Assembly (NCBI GenBank): GCA_029256085.1
Contig: JAQSYP010000004.1
Location: 172,414-236,413, forward strand
From: Caryophanales bacterium
GTDB taxonomy: Bacteria > Bacillota > Bacilli > CAJFEE01
Length of the DNA: 64,000 bases
Direction: 5' to 3'
This document shows positions 52,350-62,360 of this stretch, in pieces. Within the stretch, counting starts at the first letter, position 1, and every line of letters starts with the position of its first letter. The notes under the pieces were generated by a model. The model made no database searches and was not told the DNA's origin. It worked only from the letters and a program-made list of their open reading frames with translations. The translations under genes were made by a program, and so were the position numbers.

Positions 52350-53132
52350 ATGAATAATTTTGAGGCTTTTATTTTGGGCTTGATTCAAGGGTTAACTGAG
52401 TTCTTACCAATTAGTTCAACTGGTCATCTTTTTCTTGGAAGACATTTATTTGGATTAAACGATGCGGGATTATTTCTTGATACAATGCTACATATTGGTA
52501 CGCTACTAGCAGTTTTCGTTTATTATAAGGACGAATTTATAAAAATGATAAGAAATCCATTTAGTAAACTAACCTATTTACTAGTGATAGGTACAATTCC
52601 AGCCGTAATAATTGGGTTATCTTTCAAAGATTATTTTGAGGAAATATCTGTAAGTGGTGCAACCATAGGGTGGGAATTCTTAGTTACAGGTGCATTCATG
52701 TATTATGGAGATACAATTAAAAATGGGCATAAAAAGATGCAAGATATCACATACAAAGATGCGTTTATTATCGGAAGCTTTCAAGCTGCAGCAATCTTCC
52801 CAGCTGTTTCAAGGTCGGGATTAACTATTGTCGGAGGCCTAATAAGAAAACTAGATCGAGAAACAACAGCATATTTTTCTTTCTTATTATCAACACCAGC
52901 GATACTTGGTGCAATAGTTTTACAAAGTAAAGATCTTTTCTCTGGTAATCCTGAAGAAACAATTTCAACAAATGCCTTAATAATTGGAACAATTTCTTCT
53001 GCATTTTTTGGATATATTGCAGTTAAATGGATGATTAACTATTTAAAGAAGGGTAGTCTAAAACAATTTGCATACTATGTTTGGGCTCTAGGATTATTTA
53101 TAATTGTTATGCAATTCTTAGGGAAATTCTAG
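52350..53132 (+). CDS. uppP: Undecaprenyl-diphosphatase
   Basis: A 260-residue membrane enzyme that recycles undecaprenyl diphosphate for cell-wall synthesis and gives bacitracin tolerance. Signature motifs: GLIQGLTEFLPISSTGHL near residue 10 (catalytic Glu and Ser), and AAIFPAVSRSGLTIVGGL near 150. Eight helices, usual length. ATG follows AAGGGAG. Confidence 0.95.
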   Translation: MNNFEAFILGLIQGLTEFLPISSTGHLFLGRHLFGLNDAGLFLDTMLHIGTLLAVFVYYKDEFIKMIRNPFSKLTYLLVIGTIPAVIIGLSFKDYFEEISVSGATIGWEFLVTGAFMYYGDTIKNGHKKMQDITYKDAFIIGSFQAAAIFPAVSRSGLTIVGGLIRKLDRETTAYFSFLLSTPAILGAIVLQSKDLFSGNPEETISTNALIIGTISSAFFGYIAVKWMINYLKKGSLKQFAYYVWALGLFIIVMQFLGKF

Positions 53133-53170
53133 ACAGAACTTTCAAACAAAAAATAACACAGAACCAGACA

Positions 53171-53197
53171 AAGAAGCCGTATTGGCTTCTTTTTTTG
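53171..53197 (+). terminator. Terminator of uppP
   Basis: AAGAAGCC pairs with GGCTTCTT, followed by T6. Confidence 0.88.
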
Positions 53198-53308
53198 TAA
53201 ATTATTCACTAAAAATACAATTAATGGTAATTTAAGAATTTACAAAATTATCTGAAGATTGTTATAATACACAAGTAAGTTAAGTTTAATTAAACGGGGA
53301 GGACAAAA

Positions 53309-54937
53309 ATGAAAAAAATTACTTTATTTGCTTCTGCAATACTTTTGATTGCCGGAGTGATGTCAGGGTGTAACTCTGATAAAGCGGCTGACAAGAAAGA
53401 AAAAAAAGAAGAGGTTAAACAAGTTTTAAATTTAACAGCAACATCAGAAATACCATCGATGGATTCAACTCTTGCAACAGACAACGTATCATTCTTAGTA
53501 ATGGACAATACTATGGAAGGGTTATATCGTCTTGATAAGGACAATAAGCCTACAGAAGGTATTGCAAAGTCTTATGACGTTTCTGAAGACAAAAAGAAAT
53601 ATACTTTTCATTTAAGAGATGCGAAATGGTCTAACGGTGACCCAGTGACAGCACATGACTTTGTATTCGCATGGCAACGTGCCGTTAACCCTAAAACTGC
53701 TGCAGAATACGCTTTTATATTATTTGATATTAAAAATGCTGCAGAAATAAACAATGGAAAACTGCCAGTTGATCAATTGGGAGTAAAGGCACTTGATGAG
53801 AAAACTTTAGAGGTAGAATTAGCAAATGCTATACCTTATTTCCTTGAGTTAACTACGTTTGGTACATATTATCCATTGAATGAAAAATTTGTAACATCAC
53901 AAGGTAGTAAGCATGGTGTTGAAGCTGATAGCGCTTTATACAACGGTCCTTTTGTATTAAAAGAATGGAAGCATGAAGAAAGCTTTAAGTTAGCAAAGAA
54001 CCCTAATTATTGGGATAAGGACACTGTTAAATTAGAGGAAATTAATTTTGCGATTGTAAAGGATGTAGCAACAGCAGTAAACCTATATGATACAGATCAA
54101 GTTGATAGAGTAATTTTAAATGCAGAATATGTTGATAAATATAAAGATAACAAAGAGTTTGGTACACTACTAGATTCTCGTTTATTCTTTATCCGTTATA
54201 ACCAAAAGAATAAACTCTTTGCTAATGAAAAAGTTAGAAAGGCAATTGATTTAGCTTATAACAAAGAAGATATTGCAGATGTAATTTTAAATGATGGGTC
54301 TCAACCAGCATATTCTCTTGTTCCAAAGAATTTTGTAAAAGGACCAGATGGGAAAGATTTTCGTGATATTAATGGTGACCTAAACAAAGGTTCTGTAGAT
54401 GAAGCTAAAAAACTTTGGGCTGAAGCGAAAAAAGAATTGGGGATAACTACTATTAAAGTAGAAATGCTTAATTACGACAATGACAGTGCAAAGCGCATCG
54501 GTGAGTTTATAAAAGAAGAATTAGAGAAAAATCTTGAAGGTATCGAAGTTAATATTAAGCAACAGCCGTTTGCACAAAAGTTAGATCTTGAAAAGAATTT
54601 AGATTATGAATTCTCATTCTCAGGATGGGGTCCAGATTATCCAGATCCAATGACTTTTGTTGATATGTTCATAACTGATTCTGACTTTAACGAAATGGCA
54701 TACTCAAACAAAAAGTATGATGAATTGGTTGCAAAGGCTAAGGGCGAGCTTTTAGTAGACCCTCAAGCACGTTGGGATGCAATGGCAGAAGCAGAAAAAG
54801 TATTATTTGAAGATATGGCAATCTCTCCAGTATATCAAAGAGGTATTGCATTTGTTCAAAAGGAATATGTAAGAGATGTTCATAAACATAACTTCGGCGG
54901 AGACTACAGCTTTAAGTGGGCTTACATTGAGAAGTAA
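53309..54937 (+). CDS. Oligopeptide ABC transporter substrate-binding lipoprotein (OppA/DppE family)
   Basis: A 542-residue family 5 solute-binding protein. The lipobox is AGVMSGCNS. AKWSNGDPVTAHDFVFAWQRAVNP is the family signature near residue 110, and the two-lobed body continues to the end (SFKWAYIEK). No permease or ATPase gene is adjacent, so it probably uses a transporter encoded elsewhere. ATG follows GGGGAGG. Confidence 0.92.
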   Translation: MKKITLFASAILLIAGVMSGCNSDKAADKKEKKEEVKQVLNLTATSEIPSMDSTLATDNVSFLVMDNTMEGLYRLDKDNKPTEGIAKSYDVSEDKKKYTFHLRDAKWSNGDPVTAHDFVFAWQRAVNPKTAAEYAFILFDIKNAAEINNGKLPVDQLGVKALDEKTLEVELANAIPYFLELTTFGTYYPLNEKFVTSQGSKHGVEADSALYNGPFVLKEWKHEESFKLAKNPNYWDKDTVKLEEINFAIVKDVATAVNLYDTDQVDRVILNAEYVDKYKDNKEFGTLLDSRLFFIRYNQKNKLFANEKVRKAIDLAYNKEDIADVILNDGSQPAYSLVPKNFVKGPDGKDFRDINGDLNKGSVDEAKKLWAEAKKELGITTIKVEMLNYDNDSAKRIGEFIKEELEKNLEGIEVNIKQQPFAQKLDLEKNLDYEFSFSGWGPDYPDPMTFVDMFITDSDFNEMAYSNKKYDELVAKAKGELLVDPQARWDAMAEAEKVLFEDMAISPVYQRGIAFVQKEYVRDVHKHNFGGDYSFKWAYIEK

Positions 54938-54949
54938 TAACAAATTCTA

Positions 54950-54976
54950 AAACGTAGCATTTTGCTACGTTTTTTT
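54950..54976 (+). terminator. Terminator of the OppA-type gene
   Basis: AAACGTAGCA pairs with TGCTACGTTT plus T4 to T7. Confidence 0.88.
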
Positions 54977-55017
54977 GTTATTATTTAACTACTAAATTTA
55001 AATTCGGAGGTTGTTAT

Positions 55018-55500
55018 ATGGAGTTATTACTATGGATTTTAACAGTGGTACTATTTCTAGGAGCTTTTATTGGCCTTATATATCCAATAATTCCAGCAAT
55101 TTTACTAATTGTATTAGGTTTTATAGTTTACGAAATGGGTATCGGTGATATTGGAAACTCCTATTTATTTTGGGGCATTCAAATTCTATTAATCCTATTT
55201 GTTTTCCTTGCTGATTTTATTACGAATAAATATTTTCTAGGTAAGGCTGGAAGTAGTAAAAAAGGTCAGTTAGTCGGCACTGTTTCATTAATTATAGGGT
55301 CCTTTATAGTCCCACCAATAGGTTTAATTGTCTTACCATTCATTTCAGTATTTCTGTATGAATTTATAACAAGCAAAGATATTTCAAGATCGGCTAAACT
55401 TGCTGTTGTTACAGTTTTATCATTTGTAAGTAGTACTTTTGCTAAGGCTATTATTCAATTAACTATGATTATTATATTTTTAATTTTCATAAATATTTAG
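55018..55500 (+). CDS. DUF456 membrane protein
   Basis: A 160-residue protein with about four hydrophobic helices and the DUF456 pattern: GLIYPIIPAILLIVLGFIVYE near residue 20, DFITNKYFLGKAGSSKKGQLVGT in the middle, and PPIGLIVLPFISVFLYEF. Function unknown. ATG follows CGGAGG. It is a separate unit between the OppA-type lipoprotein and argF. Confidence 0.8.
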   Translation: MELLLWILTVVLFLGAFIGLIYPIIPAILLIVLGFIVYEMGIGDIGNSYLFWGIQILLILFVFLADFITNKYFLGKAGSSKKGQLVGTVSLIIGSFIVPPIGLIVLPFISVFLYEFITSKDISRSAKLAVVTVLSFVSSTFAKAIIQLTMIIIFLIFINI

Positions 55501-55590
55501 TATTTTACCCCTTTATTAAAAATAACTCTTTTATATTTATGCATATATATGTATAATTATAAATATGATTATTTCAAGGGGGTTTTTTAC

Positions 55591-56586
55591 ATGCAAAAAA
55601 CATTAAGTTTAAAGGGACGTAGTTTTTTAAGATTCGTAGATTTTTCTAAAGAAGAAATATTAGATTTAATTGATATAGCTGAAAAGTTTAAAACATATAA
55701 GAAAAATGGTGTAGTTCATAAATATTTAGAGGGGAAGAATATTGCTTTAATTTTTGAAAAAACTTCTACAAGAACTAGAGTAGCATTTACTATCGCAGCT
55801 AATGATCTTGGAATGAACGCAGAATTTTTCAATGTTAGTGATATCCAACTAAGCAAAAAGGAATCAGTTGAAGATACAGCAATTTTCTTAGGAAGTATGT
55901 TCGATGGAATTGAATACCGTGGTTTTTCACATAGTGTAGTAGAACAGTTAGCAGAATTTTCTGGGGTACCTGTTTGGAATGGATTAACTGATGACTTACA
56001 TCCTACGCAGTTATTAGCTGACTTGTTAACTATTAAGGAGAAGTTAGGTTCTATATTTAATGCTAAGATTGTTTATATCGGAGATGGGCGAAATAACGTT
56101 GCAAACACATGGTTACTCGGTTCAGCTATGCTAGGTTTAGATATAAGAATATGTACTCCTGACGCTTTAATGCCTGATAATAAATACATTGTCGAAGCCC
56201 ATGAATTAGCTAAAAGTTCTGATGCTAAAATATTAATTTCATCGAATATTGAGCAATGCATGGAAGGTGCTAACGTCGTATACACAGATGTTTGGGCGTC
56301 GATGGGTGAAGAAGATATTATAAGTGAGAGAGTTGCTTTACTAAAGGAATATCAAGTAAATTCAGAACTTATGAATCTAAGTAACGAGGAAAATGTATAT
56401 TTTATGCATTGTCTACCAGCTTTCCATGATTTAAATACAGATTTTGCAGTCAAGGTAAAGAATGAGTTAGGTATTGATTTATCAGAAGTTACAGACGAAG
56501 TTTTTAGAAGTAAAAATTCTATAGTTTTCCAACAAGCAGAGAATAGAATGCATACAATTAAGGCATTAATTTACAGTACATTATAA
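55591..56586 (+). CDS. argF: Ornithine carbamoyltransferase
   Basis: A 331-residue enzyme joining carbamoyl phosphate and ornithine to citrulline. Motifs: STRTR (carbamoyl phosphate site), HPTQLLADL, DVWASMGEE (ornithine loop) and HCLPAFHD. ATG 55591 follows GGGGG and gives the normal N-terminus; an upstream ATG at 55549 has no site. No arginine-biosynthesis or arginine-deiminase genes are nearby, so the anabolic (argF) versus catabolic (arcB) role is not settled. Confidence 0.92.
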   Translation: MQKTLSLKGRSFLRFVDFSKEEILDLIDIAEKFKTYKKNGVVHKYLEGKNIALIFEKTSTRTRVAFTIAANDLGMNAEFFNVSDIQLSKKESVEDTAIFLGSMFDGIEYRGFSHSVVEQLAEFSGVPVWNGLTDDLHPTQLLADLLTIKEKLGSIFNAKIVYIGDGRNNVANTWLLGSAMLGLDIRICTPDALMPDNKYIVEAHELAKSSDAKILISSNIEQCMEGANVVYTDVWASMGEEDIISERVALLKEYQVNSELMNLSNEENVYFMHCLPAFHDLNTDFAVKVKNELGIDLSEVTDEVFRSKNSIVFQQAENRMHTIKALIYSTL

Positions 56587-56651
56587 AAAAGTACTTTTCA
56601 AAATATTTCTAATAGTATATAATCCATTTATCGACAAATAAATACTTTTTA

Positions 56652-56724
56652 CACTCATATAATTGTAGGGATATGGCCTACGAGTTTCTACCGGGTAACC
56701 GTTTATTTTACCTGACTATGAGTG
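56652..56724 (+). ncRNA. Purine riboswitch, guanine type
   Basis: P1 is CACTCATA with TATGAGTG. The core has TATAATTGTAGGGATATGGC, then GTTTCTACCGGGTAACCG and the specificity segment TGACTATGAG. The C in GACTATG (position 74 of the xpt aptamer) selects guanine-type ligands rather than adenine. It controls xpt-pbuX through the terminator downstream. Confidence 0.95.
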
Positions 56725-56768
56725 AGCGACTAGTCATGTTCTTTAAACATGTTTATTTAAACATATTT

Positions 56769-56819
56769 AATCCTTATTGGCTTTGCCTCACTCTGGGCAA
56801 AGAAAATAAGGATTTTTTG
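56769..56819 (+). terminator. Riboswitch-controlled terminator before xpt
   Basis: AATCCTTATT (56769-56778) pairs with AATAAGGATT (56805-56814), with an inner stem CTTTGCC/GGCAAAG and a T6 tail. Confidence 0.88.
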
Positions 56820-56846
56820 TTGTTGTTTGATCGTTTTTATAATTAA

Positions 56847-57452
<606 letters not shown>

Positions 57453-57473
57453 TAAACAAAAGGGGATTGAGTC

Positions 57474-58784
57474 ATGAAAACTAATTATACGAAAGTAGCA
57501 TCACTTGGAATTCAACACGTACTTGCAATGTACGCTGGAGCTATAATAGTACCACTTATAGTTGGTGGAGCATTACAACTTTCTCAAGAACAACTAACTT
57601 ATTTAGTTGCTATCGACCTACTAATGTGTGGAGTTGCGACAATTCTACAAGCCCTAAATAGCAAATATTTTGGGATTGGTCTTCCGGTTATGTTAGGTTG
57701 TACATTCACAGCAGTTGGTCCAATGATCGCTATTGGAAGCCAGTATGGCGTGGGAGCGGTATATGGATCAATAATAGTTGCAGGTATATTTGTAGTAATA
57801 TTTTCTGGATTATTCGGTAAGCTAGGAAAAATTTTCCCACAAGTTGTTACAGGTTCTGTAGTTACAATAATTGGTGTTACATTAATACCTGTTGCAATTA
57901 ACGATATGGCTGGCGGTGTTGGCAGTAAAGATTTTGGAAGCTTAACTAATTTAGCACTTTCATTTGGAGTCTTGATGTTTATATTAGTTGTATATAAAAC
58001 AGCAACAGGTTTTATTAAGTCAATATCAATCCTATTAGGTATAATTTTTGGTACAGTGGCATCATTTGCATTAGGAATGGTTAATTTTGATGCTGTAGCA
58101 AATGCTGGATGGTTTCACCTACCACAGCCTTTCTACTTTGGAAAACCAACTTTTGAGTTAACACCAATTATCACAATGATACTTGTTGCATTAGTTGGAG
58201 TAGTTGAAGCGACTGGTGTATATTATGCTTTATCAGATATAACGAATAAGAAATTGACTAATAAAGATTTAACAAATGGTTATCGCGCTGAAGGTTTAGC
58301 ACAAATTTTTGGTGGAATATTTAATGCATTTCCATACACAACATATTCTCAAAATGTAGGGCTAGTTCAACTTTCAGGTGTAAAGGATAGAATAATAATT
58401 TTTACAGCTGGTGGCATTTTAGTGTTACTAGGTTTTGTTCCAAAAATTGCCGCATTAACTACAATCATACCTACTCCTGTTCTTGGTGGTGCAATGTTAG
58501 CAATGTTTGGCATGGTAATTGCATATGGAATTAAAATGCTTAGTAATGTTGATTTTAGTTCACAAGAAAATTTACTTATCGTTGCTTGTTCAGTTGGAAT
58601 TGGCCTAGGTGTAACGGTAGTTCCAAACCTATTTGATAATTTACCAGAAAGTATTAAGATATTAACTAGTAATGGTATTGTTTTAGGATCTCTAACAGCT
58701 GTATTTTTAAATATATTATTCAATATTCTTCCTTCATTCGACCGTAAAACAGAGATAGAAAATGCAAATAATTTAGCTTCATAA
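57474..58784 (+). CDS. pbuX: Xanthine permease
   Basis: A 436-residue NCS2-family xanthine/proton symporter with about 14 helices. It has GIQHVLAMYAGAIIVPLIVG at the start, the NAT motif zone around GLAQIFGGIFNAFPYTTYSQNVGL, and GMVIAYGIKML. It is co-regulated with xpt by the guanine riboswitch. Confidence 0.95.
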   Translation: MKTNYTKVASLGIQHVLAMYAGAIIVPLIVGGALQLSQEQLTYLVAIDLLMCGVATILQALNSKYFGIGLPVMLGCTFTAVGPMIAIGSQYGVGAVYGSIIVAGIFVVIFSGLFGKLGKIFPQVVTGSVVTIIGVTLIPVAINDMAGGVGSKDFGSLTNLALSFGVLMFILVVYKTATGFIKSISILLGIIFGTVASFALGMVNFDAVANAGWFHLPQPFYFGKPTFELTPIITMILVALVGVVEATGVYYALSDITNKKLTNKDLTNGYRAEGLAQIFGGIFNAFPYTTYSQNVGLVQLSGVKDRIIIFTAGGILVLLGFVPKIAALTTIIPTPVLGGAMLAMFGMVIAYGIKMLSNVDFSSQENLLIVACSVGIGLGVTVVPNLFDNLPESIKILTSNGIVLGSLTAVFLNILFNILPSFDRKTEIENANNLAS

Positions 58785-58816
58785 TTTTTATTACAAAAAA
58801 ATATATAAATACAATT

Positions 58817-58845
58817 AAGCGTCTAGAAATGGATGCTTTTTTTGA
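58817..58845 (+). terminator. Terminator of xpt-pbuX
   Basis: AAGCGTC pairs with GATGCTT (one G-T pair), T7 follows. Confidence 0.75.
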
Positions 58846-58928
58846 TTTAAAGTAAATCTTAACTAGAAATATTTTTTAAATTTTGCATTTTACGATACAC
58901 TATATATAGATAAGGAAGGAGAAATGTT

Positions 58929-59750
58929 GTGACTAAGAAAAAAATATTTATTAACCTAATACTATTAATGTCGTTATTAATAAGTGCTACATTTTTTTAC
59001 GGATTTTTAAGCGCAACGAATGTAATTAAAAATAAAGGTGAAAAAGTGGCAAAAAATGTTGAGAAAAGCAACAACAAAGAAGATAAGAAAGAATTGAAAA
59101 ATACAATAATACTTGGACTTGGTGATTCTTTAACAAAAGGGATCGGAGATGAAAAGGGTGAAGGATATTTCCAAAAAACTATTAACAAATTAAAAGTAGA
59201 TAACCCTAAAATCAAGGGAATTAACTTTGCTGTATCAGGAGCAAAAACAAATGATCTTCTAACTACAATAAATCAAAATGGTGTAGTATCTGCAATCAAA
59301 GAAGCTAATATCATTGTTATAACGATTGGTGGAAATGATCTATTTCCTGGTTGGGACAGACTAAGTCCTGATATGGTAAAGAACTCCACTTTTAACAGTA
59401 AAGACTTTAACAATCGCATGGATACAATTTTCACATCTATTCATAAAATTAATCCTAACACAAAAATATACTGGTTAACTTTATACAATCCTTTTGAAGA
59501 ATTCGAAGTACTAGGAAATACGAATGAGTATGTTCAACTATGGAACTTCGAGGCTGAAAAACTTTCAAATAAATATAAGTATGTAAATGTTATACCAATT
59601 TTTGATTTATTTAAAGGTAAAACAGTCTCAATGTTGTATTCAGATAACTTCCATCCTAATTCTATAGGATACGAGGTAATAAGTGAAAGAGTGGTCCAAA
59701 ACTTATCAGTTGAAATTAATGAATTGAATGGTGTCAAAAATGGAAAATAA
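58929..59750 (+). CDS. ypmR: SGNH/GDSL-family hydrolase, YpmR-like
   Basis: A 273-residue secreted or membrane-anchored esterase. An N-terminal hydrophobic segment (INLILLMSLLISATFFYGF) precedes a Lys/Glu-rich linker. The catalytic Ser is in LGLGDSLTKGIGD, the oxyanion Asn in IGGNDL, and the Asp/His in SDNFHPNSIGY. GTG 58929 follows AAGGAAGGAG; the ATG just before it is out of frame. In B. subtilis ypmR is next to ypmQ, but here it is about 34 kb away. Confidence 0.85.
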   Translation: MTKKKIFINLILLMSLLISATFFYGFLSATNVIKNKGEKVAKNVEKSNNKEDKKELKNTIILGLGDSLTKGIGDEKGEGYFQKTINKLKVDNPKIKGINFAVSGAKTNDLLTTINQNGVVSAIKEANIIVITIGGNDLFPGWDRLSPDMVKNSTFNSKDFNNRMDTIFTSIHKINPNTKIYWLTLYNPFEEFEVLGNTNEYVQLWNFEAEKLSNKYKYVNVIPIFDLFKGKTVSMLYSDNFHPNSIGYEVISERVVQNLSVEINELNGVKNGK

Positions 59751-60657
59751 TACTTTAGTCGTTAAAAATTTATCTAAAAGCTTTGGAAATAGAAAAATTA
59801 TAGATGATGTTAGTTTTGAAGTTAATAAGGGTGAAATTTTTGGTTTTTTAGGTCCAAACGGCGCAGGTAAAACAACAATAATTAGAATGTTAGTTGGGTT
59901 AATTAAGCCTACAGAAGGAAAGATCTATATTAGTGGATTTGATGTTCGTAAAGATTATAAGAAAGCTATGAGCAGACTAGGTTGTATTGTTGAAAATCCT
60001 GAATTATATTCATTTTTAACTGGCTGGGAAAACTTAATGCAATTTGCCAGGATGATTGGTCTAAACGACGAGAATAAAATATTAGAAATTGTAAATTTAG
60101 TTAAATTAGATCAAAGAATTCACGATAAAGTAAAAACATATTCATTAGGAATGAAGCAACGACTTGGTATTGCTCAAGCACTTTTGAATGATCCTGATCT
60201 TCTAATCTTAGATGAACCAACAAACGGACTAGATCCTGCAGGTATTAGAGAACTTCGAGACTTCATAAAAAGAATAGTAAAGTTTAGAAATATGAGTGTT
60301 TTTATTAGTAGCCATCTTTTAAGTGAAATAGAAATGATGTGTGATACTGTTGCAATAATACATAAAGGTAAACTTATAAAGCAATCACCTGTTTCTGATC
60401 TTTTAGAAGAAACACAAAAGGTGAGTGTATGGGAGATATCAGATGTTAATAAAGGAATAGAATTACTAAAAAAGGTTTCGAGAAATGTAATTCAGATAAG
60501 TGATACTACTTTGAAATGTGAAATAGGAAAAAATGAAATACCAGAAATCATAAACATGCTTATTAATAATGATATTTTGATATATAATGCTTCTGTTGTA
60601 CAAGAATCATTAGAGGATTTATTTATTAGGTTTACAGGAGAAGAAACGAATGACTGA
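59740..60657 (+). CDS. ABC-2 type transporter ATP-binding protein
   Basis: A 305-residue ATPase of the BcrA/NatA type. Walker [10 protein letters not shown], signature YSLGMKQRLGIAQALL, Walker B LLILDEPTNGLDP and H-loop SSHLLSEIE are intact, with a C-terminal accessory domain. ATG 59740 overlaps the ypmR end by 11 bases and the permease by 8. Likely exports a lipid, antibiotic or peptide; the substrate cannot be predicted. Confidence 0.9.
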   Translation: MENNTLVVKNLSKSFGNRKIIDDVSFEVNKGEIFGFLGPNGAGKTTIIRMLVGLIKPTEGKIYISGFDVRKDYKKAMSRLGCIVENPELYSFLTGWENLMQFARMIGLNDENKILEIVNLVKLDQRIHDKVKTYSLGMKQRLGIAQALLNDPDLLILDEPTNGLDPAGIRELRDFIKRIVKFRNMSVFISSHLLSEIEMMCDTVAIIHKGKLIKQSPVSDLLEETQKVSVWEISDVNKGIELLKKVSRNVIQISDTTLKCEIGKNEIPEIINMLINNDILIYNASVVQESLEDLFIRFTGEETND

Positions 60658-61639
60658 ACTCTATAACTTACTATATAACGAAAGCGAAAAAATTATAAAA
60701 AAGAAAAAACTACTAGTACTTATCGGTATATTAATTATTTTAATTCCGTTATTTGTTTATGCTTCTGAACGCCAATATTCAGCAGCGGTTAAAATCCTCG
60801 GAACTGACGATTGGAGAGTTTCTCTTCAAAAAGAAATTTTAGAGGACCAAAGCCGAATGCAGAACGTTGGGAGATCTGAAGAATGGAAAAAGTGGTTAGA
60901 AATCAAAATAAAACAACAACAATATTACCTTGATAATGATATTAATCCAAATGAACCTGGCGCACCTACTTTTACGAGAACATTTATAGAAAATGCAGTT
61001 TCATTATTTATACCATTACTCGTAATGGTAGTAAGTATTGATATTGTAAGTTCGGAAAGATCTGACGGTACTATAAAAGCCTTGCTCACTAGACCAATTA
61101 ATAGATGGAAAATACTTTTGAGTAAGTACCTTGCTGTATTGTTGTTCTCAGCTGTAGTTGTATTTTTAGTTTGCTTTCTTTCAATATTAATTTCAGGCAT
61201 ATTTTTTAGTTTTAGAGGATGGGAAGCTCCAATTCTAACCGGATTTAAATTTGATAACGGGCAACTAATTACTAGTGACGTTACAACTATTCCACAGTGG
61301 CTTTATTTATTACGTGTAATTGGGATAGCGTGGTTTGTTAGTATTTGTATTTCGTCAATTAGCTTTATGGTGTCAGTAATAGTACGAAATACCGCTGCTG
61401 CAATGGGTATAATGCTTGCAGCATTAATAGCAGGTTCCATTTTAGTTGGGTTTGCATCAACGTGGGAAGGTGCTAAATATATATTCAGTGTACATTTACA
61501 ATTAACTGACTATATTTCTGGCCAAATGCCAATGATAAGTGATGTGACACTAGGTTATGCTATATTGATATTATCTTTATGGTCAATAGCAGCAGTATTT
61601 ATATCTTTTTATACATTTATAAAACAAGATATTTTATAG
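60650..61639 (+). CDS. ABC-2 type transporter permease
   Basis: A 329-residue membrane partner of the preceding ATPase. One helix near the N-terminus (LLVLIGILIILIPLFVYA) is followed by a large extracellular loop (about residues 42-115), then five helices. SSERSDGTIKALLTRPINRWKILLSKYLAVL is the ABC-2 signature. It overlaps the ATPase gene by 8 bases. Confidence 0.88.
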   Translation: MTELYNLLYNESEKIIKKKKLLVLIGILIILIPLFVYASERQYSAAVKILGTDDWRVSLQKEILEDQSRMQNVGRSEEWKKWLEIKIKQQQYYLDNDINPNEPGAPTFTRTFIENAVSLFIPLLVMVVSIDIVSSERSDGTIKALLTRPINRWKILLSKYLAVLLFSAVVVFLVCFLSILISGIFFSFRGWEAPILTGFKFDNGQLITSDVTTIPQWLYLLRVIGIAWFVSICISSISFMVSVIVRNTAAAMGIMLAALIAGSILVGFASTWEGAKYIFSVHLQLTDYISGQMPMISDVTLGYAILILSLWSIAAVFISFYTFIKQDIL

Positions 61640-61656
61640 TTAAAGGGTGGGAAAAA

Positions 61657-61947
61657 ATGAATAAAGTAAATGTTGCATTTCAAGTTATTCCTTTTACAAA
61701 AAACAATGATACATATGACATAATTGATAAAGTTATTCAAATGATTCACGAATCAGGCATTCATTACGAAGTTGGTCCAATGGAAACTGTGATGGAAGGC
61801 ACACTAGAAGAACTTTTTTCGATAATAGAAAGAGCACAAGAGCTTTGCGCTAAAAATGGCGCCTACCAAGTACTTTCAAATATAAAGATTCAGTACCGTC
61901 CTAATGAGGATGTTACAATTGAAGAAAAAATAGGTAAATACAGATGA
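61657..61947 (+). CDS. MTH1187-family thiamine-binding protein (YqgV-like)
   Basis: A 96-residue ferredoxin-like-fold protein with the DUF77 pattern: NVAFQVIPFTKN, then HYEVGPMETVMEGTLEELFSIIERAQ. Proteins of this family bind thiamine or its pyrimidine moiety. ATG 61657 follows AAAGGGTGG; an in-frame upstream start inside the permease gene lacks a site. Probably co-transcribed with the ABC-2 exporter genes. Confidence 0.85.
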   Translation: MNKVNVAFQVIPFTKNNDTYDIIDKVIQMIHESGIHYEVGPMETVMEGTLEELFSIIERAQELCAKNGAYQVLSNIKIQYRPNEDVTIEEKIGKYR

Positions 61948-61973
61948 ACAGGGATAACATCCCTGTTTTTTTG
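61947..61973 (+). terminator. Terminator after the thiamine-binding gene
   Basis: AACAGGGAT pairs with ATCCCTGTT over a 3-base loop, then T run. Confidence 0.88.
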
Positions 61974-62022
61974 CATTTAATTAATACTTTTGTGAAACAA
62001 TATTGTTAAAGGAGGGATAAAC

Positions 62023-62262
62023 ATGGAAAAAATGTGTTGTCCAAATTGCAAAACTAATAAATCAAGATTTTATATAATTGATCAAGTACCTCGAGCTGTA
62101 AAATTATCAAATGACATAGAATCTACACATGAAATGACAGTTGATTCTGAGAAAGATCCATTTTTTGCACCATACTCTGGTCCAGAGTATAGAGTACAGT
62201 GTGGTTTATGCGGAACTATCGAGAATCCAGAGCAATTTATAAAAACAGCTAATCTTAATTAA
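62023..62262 (+). CDS. Small zinc-ribbon protein (79 aa)
   Basis: MEKMCCPNCKTNKSRF supplies the first CxxC knuckle and RVQCGLCGTIENPEQF the second, separated by about 50 residues of mixed, acidic sequence (IESTHEMTVDSEKDPFF). This is a zinc-ribbon architecture with an unusually long insert. AAAGGAGGG precedes the ATG. I do not recognise a named family; it is monocistronic with its own terminator. Confidence 0.65.
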   Translation: MEKMCCPNCKTNKSRFYIIDQVPRAVKLSNDIESTHEMTVDSEKDPFFAPYSGPEYRVQCGLCGTIENPEQFIKTANLN

Positions 62263-62263
62263 T

Positions 62264-62296
62264 AAACCACTGTATAAAGTGGTTTTATTTTTTTGT
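62264..62296 (+). terminator. Terminator of the zinc-ribbon gene
   Basis: AAACCACT pairs with AGTGGTTT, followed by T-rich sequence. Confidence 0.8.
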
Positions 62297-62360
62297 TGTT
62301 TAAAATCCAATAATTCCTTAATATGATAGGTGAGAAGTATACAATAAAGGAATGTTATAA

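Noticed and set aside
55591-56586. Arginine deiminase pathway arcB
   Set aside because: No arcA, arcC or arcD in the neighbourhood; sequence alone cannot distinguish it from argF, so the generic enzyme call was kept.
58367-58723. 118-codon minus-strand frame inside pbuX
   Set aside because: A shadow of the strongly supported permease gene; no ribosome binding site or family features.
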